Below, in pieces: positions 17,649 to 27,090 of a DNA stretch of 64,000 nt. The first letter of the stretch is position 1. Each line of letters opens with the position of its first letter. The notes beneath the pieces were generated by a model. That model had not been told where the DNA came from. It made no database searches and worked only from the letters and a program-made list of their open reading frames with translations. Position numbers and translations under genes: made by a program. Source of the stretch: Caulobacter sp. 602-2 (GTDB lineage Bacteria; Pseudomonadota; Alphaproteobacteria; Caulobacterales; Caulobacteraceae); contig NZ_JAAKGT010000002.1 in assembly GCF_011043625.1 (NCBI RefSeq), forward strand, positions 1-64,000. Reading direction: 5' to 3'.

Positions 17649-18041
17649 TCAGATCGCCGGACGGATGTCGGTATGGGCGAAGTCGTCGCCCTTGAAGAGC
17701 AGCGGCGCATTCAGCGACTTGGCGAGGGCATAGGAGAAGCTGTCGCAGATATTCAAGCGCGCCGGATGCCGCCCTTTTCCGAATTGCTTCATGGCCTCGG
17801 TCGCCAGCCGCCACTGCGCCTCGTCGACTGGAACGACCTTCAGGCGATAGGTCTGGATAAACTCCTCGAGGACTTCGAGAGGAGCCATACCAACCTGCTT
17901 GCTGAGCAGAACCGCCGAACATTCGGTCAAGGTCGCCGTCGAAACCACTGCACCTCCAGCCGTGGCCAGGACTCGAGAAAATCGCTCCCGCTCAGGCTCG
18001 CCGGCCAGGATTGCGTAGATCGCCGACGTATCGACGACCAT
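17649..18041 (-). CDS. vapC: VapC-type PIN-domain toxin ribonuclease
   Basis: The 130-residue PIN-domain protein has the four acidic metal-binding residues of VapC toxins: Asp4 in [11 protein letters not shown], Glu40 in LTECSAVL, Asp100 in [14 protein letters not shown] and Asp119/120 in LLFKGDDF. VapC toxins cut specific RNAs and stop growth until neutralised by VapB. The ATG overlaps the vapB stop by one base (TGATG), so translation is coupled. The pair sits between purQ and purL. Confidence 0.92.
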   Translation of the reverse strand: MVVDTSAIYAILAGEPERERFSRVLATAGGAVVSTATLTECSAVLLSKQVGMAPLEVLEEFIQTYRLKVVPVDEAQWRLATEAMKQFGKGRHPARLNICDSFSYALAKSLNAPLLFKGDDFAHTDIRPAI

Positions 18042-18301
18042 CAGCGCGGAAGCCCGCACTCATCGTACATCTCGGCTTCGATCTCTTCGCGGGTCAGATC
18101 GTTGCGCGGCATGGCGTCGAGCTTGGCGAAGAAGGCTGCGATCTCGCGCTGGCGCTCAGCGGTAATCTCGGGCTCCGCCCCCAGCGCCTTCAGCGTATCG
18201 GCCAGGGCGTTATGGATCGCGTCGGTCAGGCTGACGCCCGTGGCTTCGGCCACCTGGCGGGCCAGGGCCTCGGTCTCGGCGCGCTTGATGCTGATGCCCA
18301 T
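18041..18301 (-). CDS. vapB: VapB-type antitoxin (Rv0623-like)
   Basis: The 86-residue protein starts [20 protein letters not shown] and continues [17 protein letters not shown], the ribbon-helix-helix pattern of the Rv0623/PSK-type antitoxin family. The charged C-terminal half (about 45-86) would wrap the toxin. As usual for such pairs it should bind its own promoter; two TTCTAGAA palindromes lie directly upstream. GAAGGTGG precedes the ATG. It is divergent from purL with 67 bases between the start codons. Confidence 0.9.
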   Translation of the reverse strand: MGISIKRAETEALARQVAEATGVSLTDAIHNALADTLKALGAEPEITAERQREIAAFFAKLDAMPRNDLTREEIEAEMYDECGLPR

Positions 18302-18335
18302 TTCTAGAACCACCTTCAGCTTTCTAGAATATAGC
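18302..18335 (-). promoter_or_regulatory. vapBC promoter with two TTCTAGAA operators
   Basis: The palindrome TTCTAGAA occurs at 18302-18309 and 18322-18329, exactly 20 bases (two helical turns) apart. On the minus strand a -10-like TATATT overlaps the outer copy. A degenerate third site, CTTCTAGC, lies at about 18352-18359. This is the arrangement expected for cooperative autorepression by a VapB(C) complex; the region also abuts the purL start. Confidence 0.65.
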
Positions 18336-18368
18336 GGAATCCCCGCAGCCGCGCTAGAAGGCGCGCCC

Positions 18369-20588
18369 ATGAGCGCACCGACCAACGCCCCCGCCAAGTC
18401 CCCCGCCAAGACGATGGCCGATACGGCCGCCGAGTTCGGCCTGAAGCCCGAGGAATACGCGGTCGTCCTCGACCGTCTGGGCCGCGAGCCCAACCTCGTC
18501 GAGCTGGGCGTGTTTTCGGTGATGTGGTCCGAGCACTGCTCGTACAAGTCGTCCAAGAACCAGCTGAAGAAGTTCCCGATCAGCGGCCCGCGCGTGATCT
18601 GCGGTCCGGGCGAGAACGCTGGCGTCATCGACATCGACGACGGCGACGCGATCATCTTCAAGATGGAAAGCCACAACCACCCCTCGTACATCGAGCCCTA
18701 CCAGGGCGCGGCGACGGGCGTGGGCGGCATCATGCGCGACGTCTTCACCATGGGCGCGCGTCCCATCGCCCTGCTGAACGCCCTGCGCTTCGGCGAGCCC
18801 GCTCACCCCAAGACCAAGCGCCTGGTGGACGGCGTGGTCGCCGGCATCGCCGGCTACGGCAACTGCGTGGGCGTGCCCACGGTGGCCGGCGAGACCAACT
18901 TCCACAAGGGCTACAACGGCAACATCCTGGTCAACGCCATGTGCGTGGGCCTGGCCAAGGCCGACAGCATCTTCTACTCGGCCGCTCCGGGCCCGGGCCT
19001 GGCGGTCGTCTATTTCGGCTCCAAGACCGGCCGCGACGGCATCCACGGCGCGACCATGTCGTCGGCCGAGTTCTCGGAGGACAGCGAAGAGAAGCGCCCG
19101 ACCGTGCAGGTCGGCGACCCCTTCGCCGAAAAGCTGCTGATCGAGGCCACCCTGGAGCTGATGGCCACCGGCGCCGTCGCCGCCATCCAGGACATGGGCG
19201 CTGCTGGTCTTACGTCGTCGTCGGTCGAGATGGCCGGCAAGGGCGGCGTCGGCATCGAGCTGAACATGGACATGGTCCCGCAGCGCGAGACCGGCATGTC
19301 GGCCTACGAGATGATGCTGTCGGAAAGCCAGGAGCGCATGCTGGCGGTCCTCAAGCCCGGCCGCGAGCAGGACGGCCACGCCATCTTCGAGAAGTGGGGC
19401 CTGGACGCCGCCGTCATCGGCTACACCACCGACACCGGCCGCCTGGTGCTCAAGCACCACGGCGAGACCGTCTGCGACGTGCCGCTGGCCCCGCTGTTCG
19501 ACGACGCGCCGCTCTATGACCGTCCCTGGACGGAACCGAAGGTCGACGCCCGCCTCGACCCGGCCAAGGTGGCCGCGCCGCAGAACTGGGAAGAGGCCGT
19601 GCTCAAGGTCCTGGGCTGCCCCGACATGGCCTCCAAGCGCTGGCTGTGGGAGCAGTACGATCGTCACGTGATGGCCGACACCCTGGAAGACAGCGCCACC
19701 GGCTGCGACGCCGGCATCGTGCGCATCCACGGCACCGGCAAGGCCGTGGCCGTGACCAGCGACTGCACCCCGCGCTATGTCCAGGCCGACCCGTACGAAG
19801 GCGGCAAGCAGGCCGTGGCCGAAGCCTGGCGCAACCTGACGGCCGCGGGCTCGCTGCCCATCGCCATCACCGACAACCTCAACTTCGGCAGCCCCGAGAA
19901 GCCCGAGACCATGGGCCAGATCGTGCGCGCCACCGACGGCATGGCAGAGGCCTGCCGCGTGCTCGACTTCCCGGTCGTGAGCGGCAATGTCAGCCTCTAC
20001 AACGAGACCAACGGCGTCGCCATTCCGCCGACCCCGACCGTCGGCGCCGTGGGCCTGCTGGCCGACTACGACCTGCGCACGGGCTTCGGCAACGTGGCCG
20101 AGGGCGACACCCTGGTGCTGATCGGCGAGACGCACGGCGAACTGGGCGCCTCGATCTATCTGCGCGAGATCCTGGGCCGCGAGGACGGCGCCCCGCCGCC
20201 GGTCGACCTGGCGGTCGAGAAGAAGAACGGCGACTTCGTCCGCGGCCTGATCGGCTCGGGCCTGGTGGCCGGCGTGCATGACCTGTCGGACGGCGGCCTG
20301 CTGGTCGCCGCGGCCGACATCGCGCTGGCCAGCAAGGTAGGCGTCACCCTGAACGCCACCAGCCACGCCCACGCCCACCCCTACCTGTTCGGCGAGGACC
20401 AGGCCCGCTACCTGGTGGCGACGCCCGATCCGGACGCCTTGCTGGAAGCGGCCAAGGAAGCCGGCGTGCACGCCAATCTCGCGGGCGTGGCCGGCGGCGA
20501 GGCCTTCGCCTCGACCGACCTGTTCTCGATCCCGCTGGCCAAGCTGCGCGAGGCGAACGAAGCCTGGCTGCCGGCGTTCATGGGCTGA
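18369..20588 (+). CDS. purL: FGAM synthase, synthetase subunit PurL
   Basis: The 739-residue small-type PurL uses ATP and ammonia from PurQ to convert FGAR to [20 protein letters not shown] (47-62) contains the conserved Glu55-His56, and KMESHNHPS and [12 protein letters not shown] form the ATP and metal site. Two AIRS-type halves repeat these elements; [12 protein letters not shown] and [14 protein letters not shown] belong to the second half. The ATG at 18369 gives a slightly extended N-terminus ([13 protein letters not shown]). It is separated from purQ by a lipoprotein, a small gene and vapBC. Confidence 0.97.
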   Translation: MSAPTNAPAKSPAKTMADTAAEFGLKPEEYAVVLDRLGREPNLVELGVFSVMWSEHCSYKSSKNQLKKFPISGPRVICGPGENAGVIDIDDGDAIIFKMESHNHPSYIEPYQGAATGVGGIMRDVFTMGARPIALLNALRFGEPAHPKTKRLVDGVVAGIAGYGNCVGVPTVAGETNFHKGYNGNILVNAMCVGLAKADSIFYSAAPGPGLAVVYFGSKTGRDGIHGATMSSAEFSEDSEEKRPTVQVGDPFAEKLLIEATLELMATGAVAAIQDMGAAGLTSSSVEMAGKGGVGIELNMDMVPQRETGMSAYEMMLSESQERMLAVLKPGREQDGHAIFEKWGLDAAVIGYTTDTGRLVLKHHGETVCDVPLAPLFDDAPLYDRPWTEPKVDARLDPAKVAAPQNWEEAVLKVLGCPDMASKRWLWEQYDRHVMADTLEDSATGCDAGIVRIHGTGKAVAVTSDCTPRYVQADPYEGGKQAVAEAWRNLTAAGSLPIAITDNLNFGSPEKPETMGQIVRATDGMAEACRVLDFPVVSGNVSLYNETNGVAIPPTPTVGAVGLLADYDLRTGFGNVAEGDTLVLIGETHGELGASIYLREILGREDGAPPPVDLAVEKKNGDFVRGLIGSGLVAGVHDLSDGGLLVAAADIALASKVGVTLNATSHAHAHPYLFGEDQARYLVATPDPDALLEAAKEAGVHANLAGVAGGEAFASTDLFSIPLAKLREANEAWLPAFMG

Positions 20589-20629
20589 TCGCCGAGAGCG
20601 GCGAGAGTATCGAGAAGAGAGTGTTCCTG

Positions 20630-20992
20630 ATGCGCCTGCCGCTGATCGTCGCCGCCCTGCTGACCCTGGCCGCCTGCGCCCCGACGGCTCCTCCGCCGGC
20701 GGGGCCCGCCCAGACCGCCTCGGCCGGCGACTCCGCCGAGGCCTGCGCCGCGCGCGGCGGCCAGATCGAGATGGTCGGCCGCCGCGGCCTGCCCACCTGC
20801 GTCGTGCCCTATGCCGACGCCGGCAAGGCCTGCACCGACAACGCCCAGTGCCAGGGCGGCTGCATCGTCGAGGGCAACCTCGAACCTAACGACGCCCCGG
20901 TGACCGGCCAGTGCAAGCGTTCTAACGTGCAGTTCGGCTGCTACGCCAAGGTGGTCAACGGCAAGGCGGTCGGCGCGATCTGCGTCGACTGA
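20630..20992 (+). CDS. Small Cys-rich lipoprotein
   Basis: The 120-residue protein has a signal segment with lipobox LAAC (Cys16), then a Pro/Ala linker and a mature domain with seven or more cysteines, including CTDNAQCQGGC and a final YAKVVNGKAVGAICVD. The spacing suggests a disulfide-bonded periplasmic fold. I start it at the ATG at 20630, with GAGAAGAGAG upstream; a GTG at 20621 is also possible. No family is recognised. It ends one base before the convergent RhiA-like gene. Confidence 0.68.
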   Translation: MRLPLIVAALLTLAACAPTAPPPAGPAQTASAGDSAEACAARGGQIEMVGRRGLPTCVVPYADAGKACTDNAQCQGGCIVEGNLEPNDAPVTGQCKRSNVQFGCYAKVVNGKAVGAICVD

Positions 20993-21655
20993 CTAGATCG
21001 CCCCGTAGGTCACCGAGAAGCCGCCGTCGGCCGCCTGCAAGACGGTGGCCTTGGCCCGCTCGCGGCCGGTGAAGTCGATGACCGCCCCGGCCCTGGCCGA
21101 CAGGTCCAGCACCTTGCCGCGCACGTAGCGCCCTTCGATCAGGTGGAACACCGGCCGCGGCCGGATCTGATAGGTGACCTGCGGCCGGGCCGCGAACACC
21201 GCCGCCGGCACGGGCTCGTTGCTGTCGATCTGCTTGGTCATGCCCAGCACCACCCCGTCGCCGTTGGGAAAGTCGGCCTTGGTGCGGATCGCGAAGTGGC
21301 CGGGCTCGGCCGCGCCGGAGGTCAGCTCCTCGGCGAAGCCCCGGCTGCCGCCCTGATCGTCCATGTGGGTGATGGTGACGAGGTCGCGGGCCAGCGGGTT
21401 CACCGGCACCGCGAACAGCCCCTTGATCACCCGGTCGACCTGCACGACGGCGGGAAAGTCGACCAGGGCCTGGACCGCCTCGCTGAAGGTGGTGGTGCGG
21501 GGCGCGCCCGGCTCGACATAGTCGAACGCCGCGCAGACCGCGGGCAAAGCCGCAACCGGCGCGCCGTCCTGGGTGACGTCCGGCGGCGCAGGCAGCAGCC
21601 CATAGCTGCGAACCGCATCGCCGCCGTTCACGATCTCGATCGTCCAGACCGCCAT
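20993..21655 (-). CDS. RhiA-like beta-rich protein, copy 2 of tandem pair
   Basis: The 220-residue protein starts MAVWTIEIVNGGDAV and ends with an A-T-IDF-----KATVLQAADGGFSVTYG block. It is paralogous to the gene just upstream on the same strand (21671-22330); both begin MA-WTIE-VN and end with a T-or-F-V-YGA motif. The overall plan resembles the RhiA (rhizosphere-induced) family, strand-rich proteins with an opening strand VNxS and a late G-VLDL strand. No signal peptide is present. GGAGGGGG lies ahead of the ATG. The role is unknown. Confidence 0.68.
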   Translation of the reverse strand: MAVWTIEIVNGGDAVRSYGLLPAPPDVTQDGAPVAALPAVCAAFDYVEPGAPRTTTFSEAVQALVDFPAVVQVDRVIKGLFAVPVNPLARDLVTITHMDDQGGSRGFAEELTSGAAEPGHFAIRTKADFPNGDGVVLGMTKQIDSNEPVPAAVFAARPQVTYQIRPRPVFHLIEGRYVRGKVLDLSARAGAVIDFTGRERAKATVLQAADGGFSVTYGAI

Positions 21656-21670
21656 GCCCCCTCCGCCGGC

Positions 21671-22330
21671 TCAGTTCGCGCCGTAGACGACGGCGAAGAC
21701 CCCGTCGGCCCTGGCCGTGATCGTCGCCTTCAGGTCGTCGACGTCGAAGTCGATATCGACCAGCGACGGCGGATGCAGCGCCAGCGCCTCGCCGCGCAGC
21801 GGGCGTCCCTGCGCCAGGTGGAAGCGGCGCGACGGCTTGATCACGAACACGCCGCCGGGCTTGGGCGCGAAACCGGCGATCGGATACGGCAGGTCGCTGT
21901 CGCCGAACTTGCCCAGCCCGACCGTCGATGGCGGCGGGAAACCCTCCCTCACCAGCGGATCGGACGTGTGCAGCGAGACCGTGCCGTACTCCGACTGCCC
22001 ATGCTCGACGGGTCCGAAGATGCCGCTGTTGAAGTCGGTGAGCAGGCTGACGCTGTCGCGCGCCCGGGCGTCGACCGGAACATTGGCGCTTTCCACCAGC
22101 ACCACGCCCGGCGCGGGCTTGGCGCCGTTCAGGTCGACATAGATGGAGATGCTCTCGCTGAACGTCGAGCGTCGCCGCTCGCCGGGCTGCACGCCCGGAT
22201 AGGTGATCCAGGCGCAGGGATGCACCGCGACCGCCTGGCCGGCGAAGCGCACCTCCGGCGGCTGGCTGAAGACGAAGAAGTCCTGCGCAGCCGCGGTTTC
22301 GTTGACCACCTCGATCGTCCAGATCGCCAT
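21671..22330 (-). CDS. RhiA-like beta-rich protein, copy 1 of tandem pair
   Basis: The 219-residue protein starts MAIWTIEVVNETAAAQDFF and continues VFSQPPEV, with a conserved AWITYPGVQPGE strand-loop. Near the end come FHLAQGRPLRGEALAL and DLKATITARADGVFAVVYG. This order of motifs matches the RhiA-like family as I know it. It heads a two-gene unit; the second copy starts 15 bases after its stop. A third, more distant member is at 31598-32365. It is divergent from the response regulator gene across a 308-base gap. No transmembrane segment is seen. Confidence 0.68.
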   Translation of the reverse strand: MAIWTIEVVNETAAAQDFFVFSQPPEVRFAGQAVAVHPCAWITYPGVQPGERRRSTFSESISIYVDLNGAKPAPGVVLVESANVPVDARARDSVSLLTDFNSGIFGPVEHGQSEYGTVSLHTSDPLVREGFPPPSTVGLGKFGDSDLPYPIAGFAPKPGGVFVIKPSRRFHLAQGRPLRGEALALHPPSLVDIDFDVDDLKATITARADGVFAVVYGAN

Positions 22331-22638
22331 CTTTCGCCCCTGCCCGCGGCGCGACCTCGCGCCGAAACAAACACAATCTATGCAAGAAACAATTATTTCC
22401 GCAATTGAAGATGGTTCGCCGCGACGCCCCCGGCGCGTTCGGGTCGAAAATGTCATGCGGGCGTCAGCCTGGCGACCGGAGCCCTCTGCCATCTAGGCTG
22501 CAGTCCTCGCCCGGCCGCTACCGAGCCCCCTTCCCGCCCCAGCCGTGGCGGTCGGCGCGGGGACGCTGTATCAAAGCTGTTCGAGGAGGCCTTGCGCCTC
22601 CGCCGCACGAACACCGCGCCGCCGGGCCAGCCGCCATC
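22331..22638. other. Divergent noncoding region, RhiA-like pair / two-component genes
   Basis: These 308 bases contain an AT-rich stretch at about 22365-22415 (for example CAATTATTTCCGCAATTG), unusual for this sequence and probably the promoter zone of the minus-strand RhiA-like pair. A GAGGCCTTGCGCCTC hairpin lies at about 22588-22602 before the response regulator. I see no gene here. Confidence 0.45.
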
Positions 22639-23322
22639 ATGAAGATCCTGATCGTCGAGGACGAACCCAAGACCGTCGCCTATCTGCGCAAGGGGCTGAC
22701 GGAACAGGGCTACTCGGTCGACTTCGTCGGCGACGGCGAGGACGGCCTGCACCTGGCCCAGACCCTCGACTACGACGCCATCGTTCTGGACGGCATGCTG
22801 CCGGGCCTCGACGGCGTGGCCATGCTGGAGCGCCTGCGCCAGACCCGCCAGACGCCGGTGATCATGCTGACCGCCCGCGACAGCGTCGACGACCGCCTGC
22901 GCGGCCTGGGGGCCGGCGCCGACGACTACCTGGTCAAGCCGTTCTCGTTCCTGGAGCTGCTGGCGCGGCTGCAGGCCATCACCCGGCGCGGGCGGGGCGA
23001 GGCCACCACCATCACCGTCGGCGACCTGCATCTGGACCTGCTGGCCCGCCGCGCCACCCGGGCCGGACGCCGCCTGAACCTGACCGCCAAGGAATTCGCC
23101 CTGCTGGCCGTGCTGGGCCGGCGCCAGTCGCAGATCGTCTCCAAGACGATCATCACCGAGCTGGTCTGGGACATCAATTTCGACACCAACACCAATGTGG
23201 TCGAGGTGGCCATCAAGCGGCTGCGGGCCAAGATCGACGGCATGTTCGAGACCAAGCTGCTGCACACCGTGCGCGGCATGGGCTACGTGCTCGAGCACCG
23301 CCCCGACGGAGGCCCCGAATGA
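22639..23322 (+). CDS. OmpR-family response regulator (CzcR/CusR-like)
   Basis: The 227-residue protein is a receiver domain plus a winged-helix DNA-binding domain. Asp51 in IVLDGMLPG is the phosphorylation site, Glu8-Asp9 hold the metal, and DDYLVKPFSF contains the conserved lysine. The effector domain has NLTAKEFALLAVLGRR, VWDINFDTNTNVVEVAIKRLRAKID and TVRGMGYVLE, the pattern of heavy-metal regulators. It overlaps the kinase gene by ATGA. It may control the RND pump 2 kb downstream. Confidence 0.93.
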   Translation: MKILIVEDEPKTVAYLRKGLTEQGYSVDFVGDGEDGLHLAQTLDYDAIVLDGMLPGLDGVAMLERLRQTRQTPVIMLTARDSVDDRLRGLGAGADDYLVKPFSFLELLARLQAITRRGRGEATTITVGDLHLDLLARRATRAGRRLNLTAKEFALLAVLGRRQSQIVSKTIITELVWDINFDTNTNVVEVAIKRLRAKIDGMFETKLLHTVRGMGYVLEHRPDGGPE

Positions 23323-24746
23323 CCCCCGCCTCGATCGCCCCCAAGTCCATAGCCGGCCGCCTGGCCCTGATGTTCGCCATCGCCACCACCCTGGTGTCGG
23401 TGCTGGCGGGCGTGGCCATCTTCGGCTTCCAGAGCCTGGAGCTGCGCCGCCACCAGGCCGAGGAGCTGAACGCCCGCATGGAGATCATCGACGCGATGAT
23501 CCGCCACGCCGGCGATCCCAAGCGCTGGCCGATGCTGGGCGACAAGCTGGAATCGTTCACCCCCGCCAATGGCAGCACCCGCTACCGCGTCGACTGCCCC
23601 GACGCCCGCTTCCGCTTCGCCCCTGACGACGCCCTGGCCCGGGCGCGCGACGGCGTCGACCTGATCCATTTCGACGGCAAGCGCTACATGACGCTGACCC
23701 GGCGCGTGCCGCCCTATCTGGAACGGCCGGAAGTGCGGCTGGTGATCGCCACCGACACCGCGCCGTTCGACGCCTCGCGCCGCGTGCTGGGCGTCGGGGT
23801 GCTGGCCGTGTCGCTGGTGACCATCGCCCTGGTCAGCCTGCTGGGCTGGTGGGTGGCGCGCAAGGGCCTGGCCCCCGTCGACCGCCTATCGCAGCGCGCC
23901 CGCGCGCTGAACCCCAACGATCTTGGCCTGCGCATGCCCACCCACGACCTGCCGACCGAGCTGGTGGGCCTGATGACCGCCTTCAACGGCGCGCTCGACC
24001 GGCTGCAGGACGCCTACGAGCGCCTGGCCTCGTTCAACGCCGACGTCGCCCACGAGCTGCGCACGCCGCTGGGCAACCTGATCGGCCAGACCCAGGTGGC
24101 CCTGTCGCGCCCGCGCGACGCCGGCGAGCTGGAAGAGGTGCTGCATTCCAATCTGGAAGAGCTGGACCGCCTGCGCTGCATCATCAACGACATGCTGTTC
24201 ATGGCCCGCGCCGACCAGGGCGCGCTGGCGGCCAATCTGGAGACGGTGTCGCTGGCGGCCCTGACCCACAAGACCGCCGACTTCCTCGACGTGCTGTTCG
24301 AGGACGCCGGCGTCGCGCTGGAGGTGGTCGGCGACGGCCTGGTGGCGGCCGACGCCTCGCTGCTGGGCCGGGCGGTGACCAACCTGCTCGACAACGCCAT
24401 CCGCCATGGGGTCGACTGCAAGACCGTGCGCGTGACCATCGAGCCGCAGCCAGACGGCAAGGTCTGCCTGGGCGTGCGCAACCGCGGCGGCCCCATACCC
24501 GAGGCGCACCTGGCGAGGCTGTTCGACCGCTTCTATCGCCTCGACCGCGCCCGCGAGCACAGCCACGACGTCCACGGCCTGGGCCTGGCCGTGGTCAAGG
24601 CCATCGTCACCATGCACGGCGGCGCGGTGTTCGCCCGCTGCGACGAGGGCGAGGTGCTGATCGGCTTCACCCTGCCCGGCGGCGCGGCCCCCTCCGGCGA
24701 TCCCCAGGAGCCCGCGACGCGCAGGGGCCAGCCGGTTCAGGCCTGA
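23319..24746 (+). CDS. Sensor histidine kinase (CusS/CzcS-like)
   Basis: The 475-residue membrane kinase has two transmembrane segments (about 15-37 and 157-180) flanking a periplasmic sensor of some 115 residues, then a HAMP linker, a dimerisation domain with His245 in ADVAHELRTPLGN, and an ATPase domain with NLLDNAIRHG (N box) and HGLGLAVVKAI (G box). The architecture fits heavy-metal or envelope-stress sensors. It is translationally coupled to the response regulator before it. The ligand is unknown. Confidence 0.92.
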   Translation: MTPASIAPKSIAGRLALMFAIATTLVSVLAGVAIFGFQSLELRRHQAEELNARMEIIDAMIRHAGDPKRWPMLGDKLESFTPANGSTRYRVDCPDARFRFAPDDALARARDGVDLIHFDGKRYMTLTRRVPPYLERPEVRLVIATDTAPFDASRRVLGVGVLAVSLVTIALVSLLGWWVARKGLAPVDRLSQRARALNPNDLGLRMPTHDLPTELVGLMTAFNGALDRLQDAYERLASFNADVAHELRTPLGNLIGQTQVALSRPRDAGELEEVLHSNLEELDRLRCIINDMLFMARADQGALAANLETVSLAALTHKTADFLDVLFEDAGVALEVVGDGLVAADASLLGRAVTNLLDNAIRHGVDCKTVRVTIEPQPDGKVCLGVRNRGGPIPEAHLARLFDRFYRLDRAREHSHDVHGLGLAVVKAIVTMHGGAVFARCDEGEVLIGFTLPGGAAPSGDPQEPATRRGQPVQA

Positions 24747-24810
24747 CCGCCGCGAGACCCCCATAGGCGACCCGTAACCTTGGCGCTAAGGTCCGCGTCC
24801 AGGGGGGCGC

Positions 24811-25188
24811 ATGTCGGGTTTCACGGATCTTGAAAAGGCCGCGCTGAGCGCGATCTGCGACGCCAGGCCGGGCATAGCGCGGCAACTGCGCTCGCTGCTG
24901 GCGACGATGCAGTTGGCCGAGCGCGAGAACACCGGCCACGGCTTCTACACCTGCTTCGACGTCGACCGGGCCCAGCCGCCCCTCGACTGGCCGACGCGCA
25001 CGCTGGAAAGCCCGACCGCCGAGGTCGCGGTCGACGGCAGGACCCTCCTGATGGGGTTCATCCTCTGGCTCGAGGACGGCTTCCCCACATGCCTGGAAGG
25101 CTTCCAGCACGGCACGCCCGAGGGCGAGGACATCGACCTCAAGCCCAAGGACCTGGCCGCCCTGGTCTGGACCCGCCCGGCCGACTGA
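24811..25188 (+). CDS. Hypothetical protein, 125 aa
   Basis: The soluble, acidic protein has an N-terminal helix pair and a GFYTCFDVDR strand, then a C-terminal LMGFILWLEDGFPTCLEGFQHG motif. The GF-LWLEDG---CLEGF block recalls a small family common in proteobacteria that I cannot name. GGGGGG lies ahead of the ATG. It follows the kinase gene by 64 bases and may be in its transcript. Confidence 0.65.
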   Translation: MSGFTDLEKAALSAICDARPGIARQLRSLLATMQLAERENTGHGFYTCFDVDRAQPPLDWPTRTLESPTAEVAVDGRTLLMGFILWLEDGFPTCLEGFQHGTPEGEDIDLKPKDLAALVWTRPAD

Positions 25189-25219
25189 CCCGCCCCAGAC
25201 CCGCAAACCGGAGACGCCC

Positions 25220-25708
25220 ATGATCGCCGCCCTGCTCGCCGCCATCGCCCTCCAGGCCGCGGCGCCGCCCGCCTCCATTCCGGTCCAGCCGCAAGCCGCC
25301 ACCCCGCTGGCGCTGGACCCGGCCGCCGTGAAGGCGGTCGAGGCGGTGGCCTACGACTATGTCGACGGCCAGCTGGAAGGCGACGTGGCGCGCGTCACCC
25401 GCTCGCTGCACCCGGACCTCGCCAAGCGCGCCATCCGCGCGCGCCCGGATCCGGACGAGACCCTGGGCCTGCGCCGCATGAACCGCGACGAGCTCGTGGG
25501 CCTGACCCGGCAAGGCGCCCTGAAGACCCCGCGCGAGAAGTGGGACCGCAGCGTGCGCGTGCTCGACGTGGCCGGCAACGTGGCGGTGGCGCGGGTCGAG
25601 ACCCCGTGGTTCGTCGACCACCTCAACCTTGGCCGGTTCGGCGACCGCTGGGTGATCGTCAACGCGCTCTGGTACCCCAAGCCCCAGCCGCCGGCGGCCA
25701 AGCCCTAG
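25220..25708 (+). CDS. NTF2-like / lumazine-binding-like secreted protein
   Basis: The 162-residue protein has a hydrophobic N-terminal signal-like stretch (IAALLAAIALQAAA), a short Pro/Ala linker, and an NTF2-type cone domain: AVEAVAYDYVDGQLEGD, HPDLAKRA, AVARVETPWFVDHLNLG and a final DRWVIVNALWYPK strand. This is the pattern of the putative lumazine-binding (Lumazine_bd_2) family, whose members may be carriers or enzymes. It ends in a CTAG tetramer shared with the stop of the convergent efflux gene. Confidence 0.8.
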   Translation: MIAALLAAIALQAAAPPASIPVQPQAATPLALDPAAVKAVEAVAYDYVDGQLEGDVARVTRSLHPDLAKRAIRARPDPDETLGLRRMNRDELVGLTRQGALKTPREKWDRSVRVLDVAGNVAVARVETPWFVDHLNLGRFGDRWVIVNALWYPKPQPPAAKP

Positions 25709-27090
25709 GACGAGGCGACGTTCCAGCCGCCGCCAAGCGCGCGGATCAGGTCGACGCTGGCCGCCAGGCGGCGGGTGCGCAGGTCCAGGGCCGAGCGGCG
25801 GGCGTCCAGTTCGGCGGTCTGGGCGGTGACGACGTCGAGATAGCTGGCCGCCCCCTCGCGATACCGGGTCGTGGCCAGGGCGCGGGTGCGGGCGGCGGCG
25901 TCGACCGCCTCGTCCTGGCGGGCCTGGGCGGCGGCCAGGCGGTTGGCCAGCGCCATCTGGTCCTCGACCTCGCGGAAGGCGTCCAGCACGGTCTGGCGAT
26001 AGCCGGCGGCGGCCTCGTCGAACACGGCGCGCGTGCGGGCGACCTCGGCCTTGCGTGCGCCGCCGTCCAGCAGCGGCAGGGCCGCCGCCGCCGGCCCCAG
26101 GGCCCAGACGCGGTTGGCCGTGGTCAGCAGCTCCCCGCCCGTCGACTGCCAGCCGCCGCTGGCGGCCAGGGTCACGGTCGGGAACCAGGCGGCGCGGGCC
26201 ACGCCGATGCGGGCGTTGGCCGCGGCCACCCGGCGCTCGGCCGCGGCGATGTCGGGCCGGCGCTGCAGGACGAGCGAAGGCGTCGTCACCGGCGTCCTCG
26301 GCGCATCCGACAGGCCGTCGATCGCAGCGACCGAGAAGCTGGAGGCCGGCTCGCCGACCAGCACCGCCAGGGCGTGCTCCAGCAGGGCGCGATCGGCCAG
26401 GGCCTGCTCCTGCTGGGCCAGCGCGGTGGCCAGCTGGGTCTCGGCCCGGCCGGTGTCGAGCGCACTGGAGGCGCCGCCCACCTGGCGTCGCCGGGTCAGG
26501 TCCAGCGCCTGGCGATAGGCGTCGGCGGTCGACGACAGCACCGCGATCTGGGCGTCGGCCCCGCGCAGCTGGAAATAGGCGTCGGCCAGCTGGGCCTGCA
26601 GGCTCAAGCGCACGGCGGCCAGGTCGGCGGCGCTGGCGTCGGCGTCGGCCCGGCCGGCCGCGACCTGGCTGCGCACGCGGCCCCACAGGTCCAGCTCGTA
26701 GGCGGCCGAGGCGCTGAGGCCGACCGGATCGGTGCGACCGGCGGAGGTCGTGCGCTGGCTGGCCGCGCCCGCGTCGATCCCCACCGTCGGATAGAGGTCG
26801 CTGCGCGCCTGGCGGGCCAGGGCGCGGGCCTGGTCATAGCGCGCCAGGGCTTGGGCGAGGCTGGCGTTGCCGCCCGACAGGCGCTGCTCCAGGCCGTCCA
26901 GCACCGGATCGGCGAACACCGCCCACCAGTCGCCGGCCTGGGCCGTGTCGGCGGCGCCCGCCGGGGTCCAGGGTCCGGTGTCGCGGAAGGCGGCCGGGGT
27001 CGAGACAGCCGGCGGCGCATAGGCCGGCGCCGTGCTGCAGGCCGCCAGGCCCAGCAGCGCCAGGGGCAGGACAGCCTCAGCCGCGCGCAC
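25705..27090 (-). CDS. NodT-family RND outer-membrane efflux lipoprotein
   Basis: The 461-residue protein is a TolC-like outer-membrane channel of the NodT group. A lipobox LAAC (about residues 16-19) precedes a linker and two repeated coiled-coil/strand units: the first with NASLAQALARYDQARALARQ, the second with RRPDIAAAERRVAAANA, a near-universal signature. It forms the exit duct for the RND pump. It overlaps the adaptor gene upstream by 14 bases and the convergent gene at its stop by CTAG. Confidence 0.93.
   Translation of the reverse strand: MRAAEAVLPLALLGLAACSTAPAYAPPAVSTPAAFRDTGPWTPAGAADTAQAGDWWAVFADPVLDGLEQRLSGGNASLAQALARYDQARALARQARSDLYPTVGIDAGAASQRTTSAGRTDPVGLSASAAYELDLWGRVRSQVAAGRADADASAADLAAVRLSLQAQLADAYFQLRGADAQIAVLSSTADAYRQALDLTRRRQVGGASSALDTGRAETQLATALAQQEQALADRALLEHALAVLVGEPASSFSVAAIDGLSDAPRTPVTTPSLVLQRRPDIAAAERRVAAANARIGVARAAWFPTVTLAASGGWQSTGGELLTTANRVWALGPAAAALPLLDGGARKAEVARTRAVFDEAAAGYRQTVLDAFREVEDQMALANRLAAAQARQDEAVDAAARTRALATTRYREGAASYLDVVTAQTAELDARRSALDLRTRRLAASVDLIRALGGGWNVASS

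Noticed and set aside
18354-20471. A 705-codon minus-strand frame opposite purL
   Set aside because: purL is unmistakable and the opposite frame has no domain and shadow-like composition.
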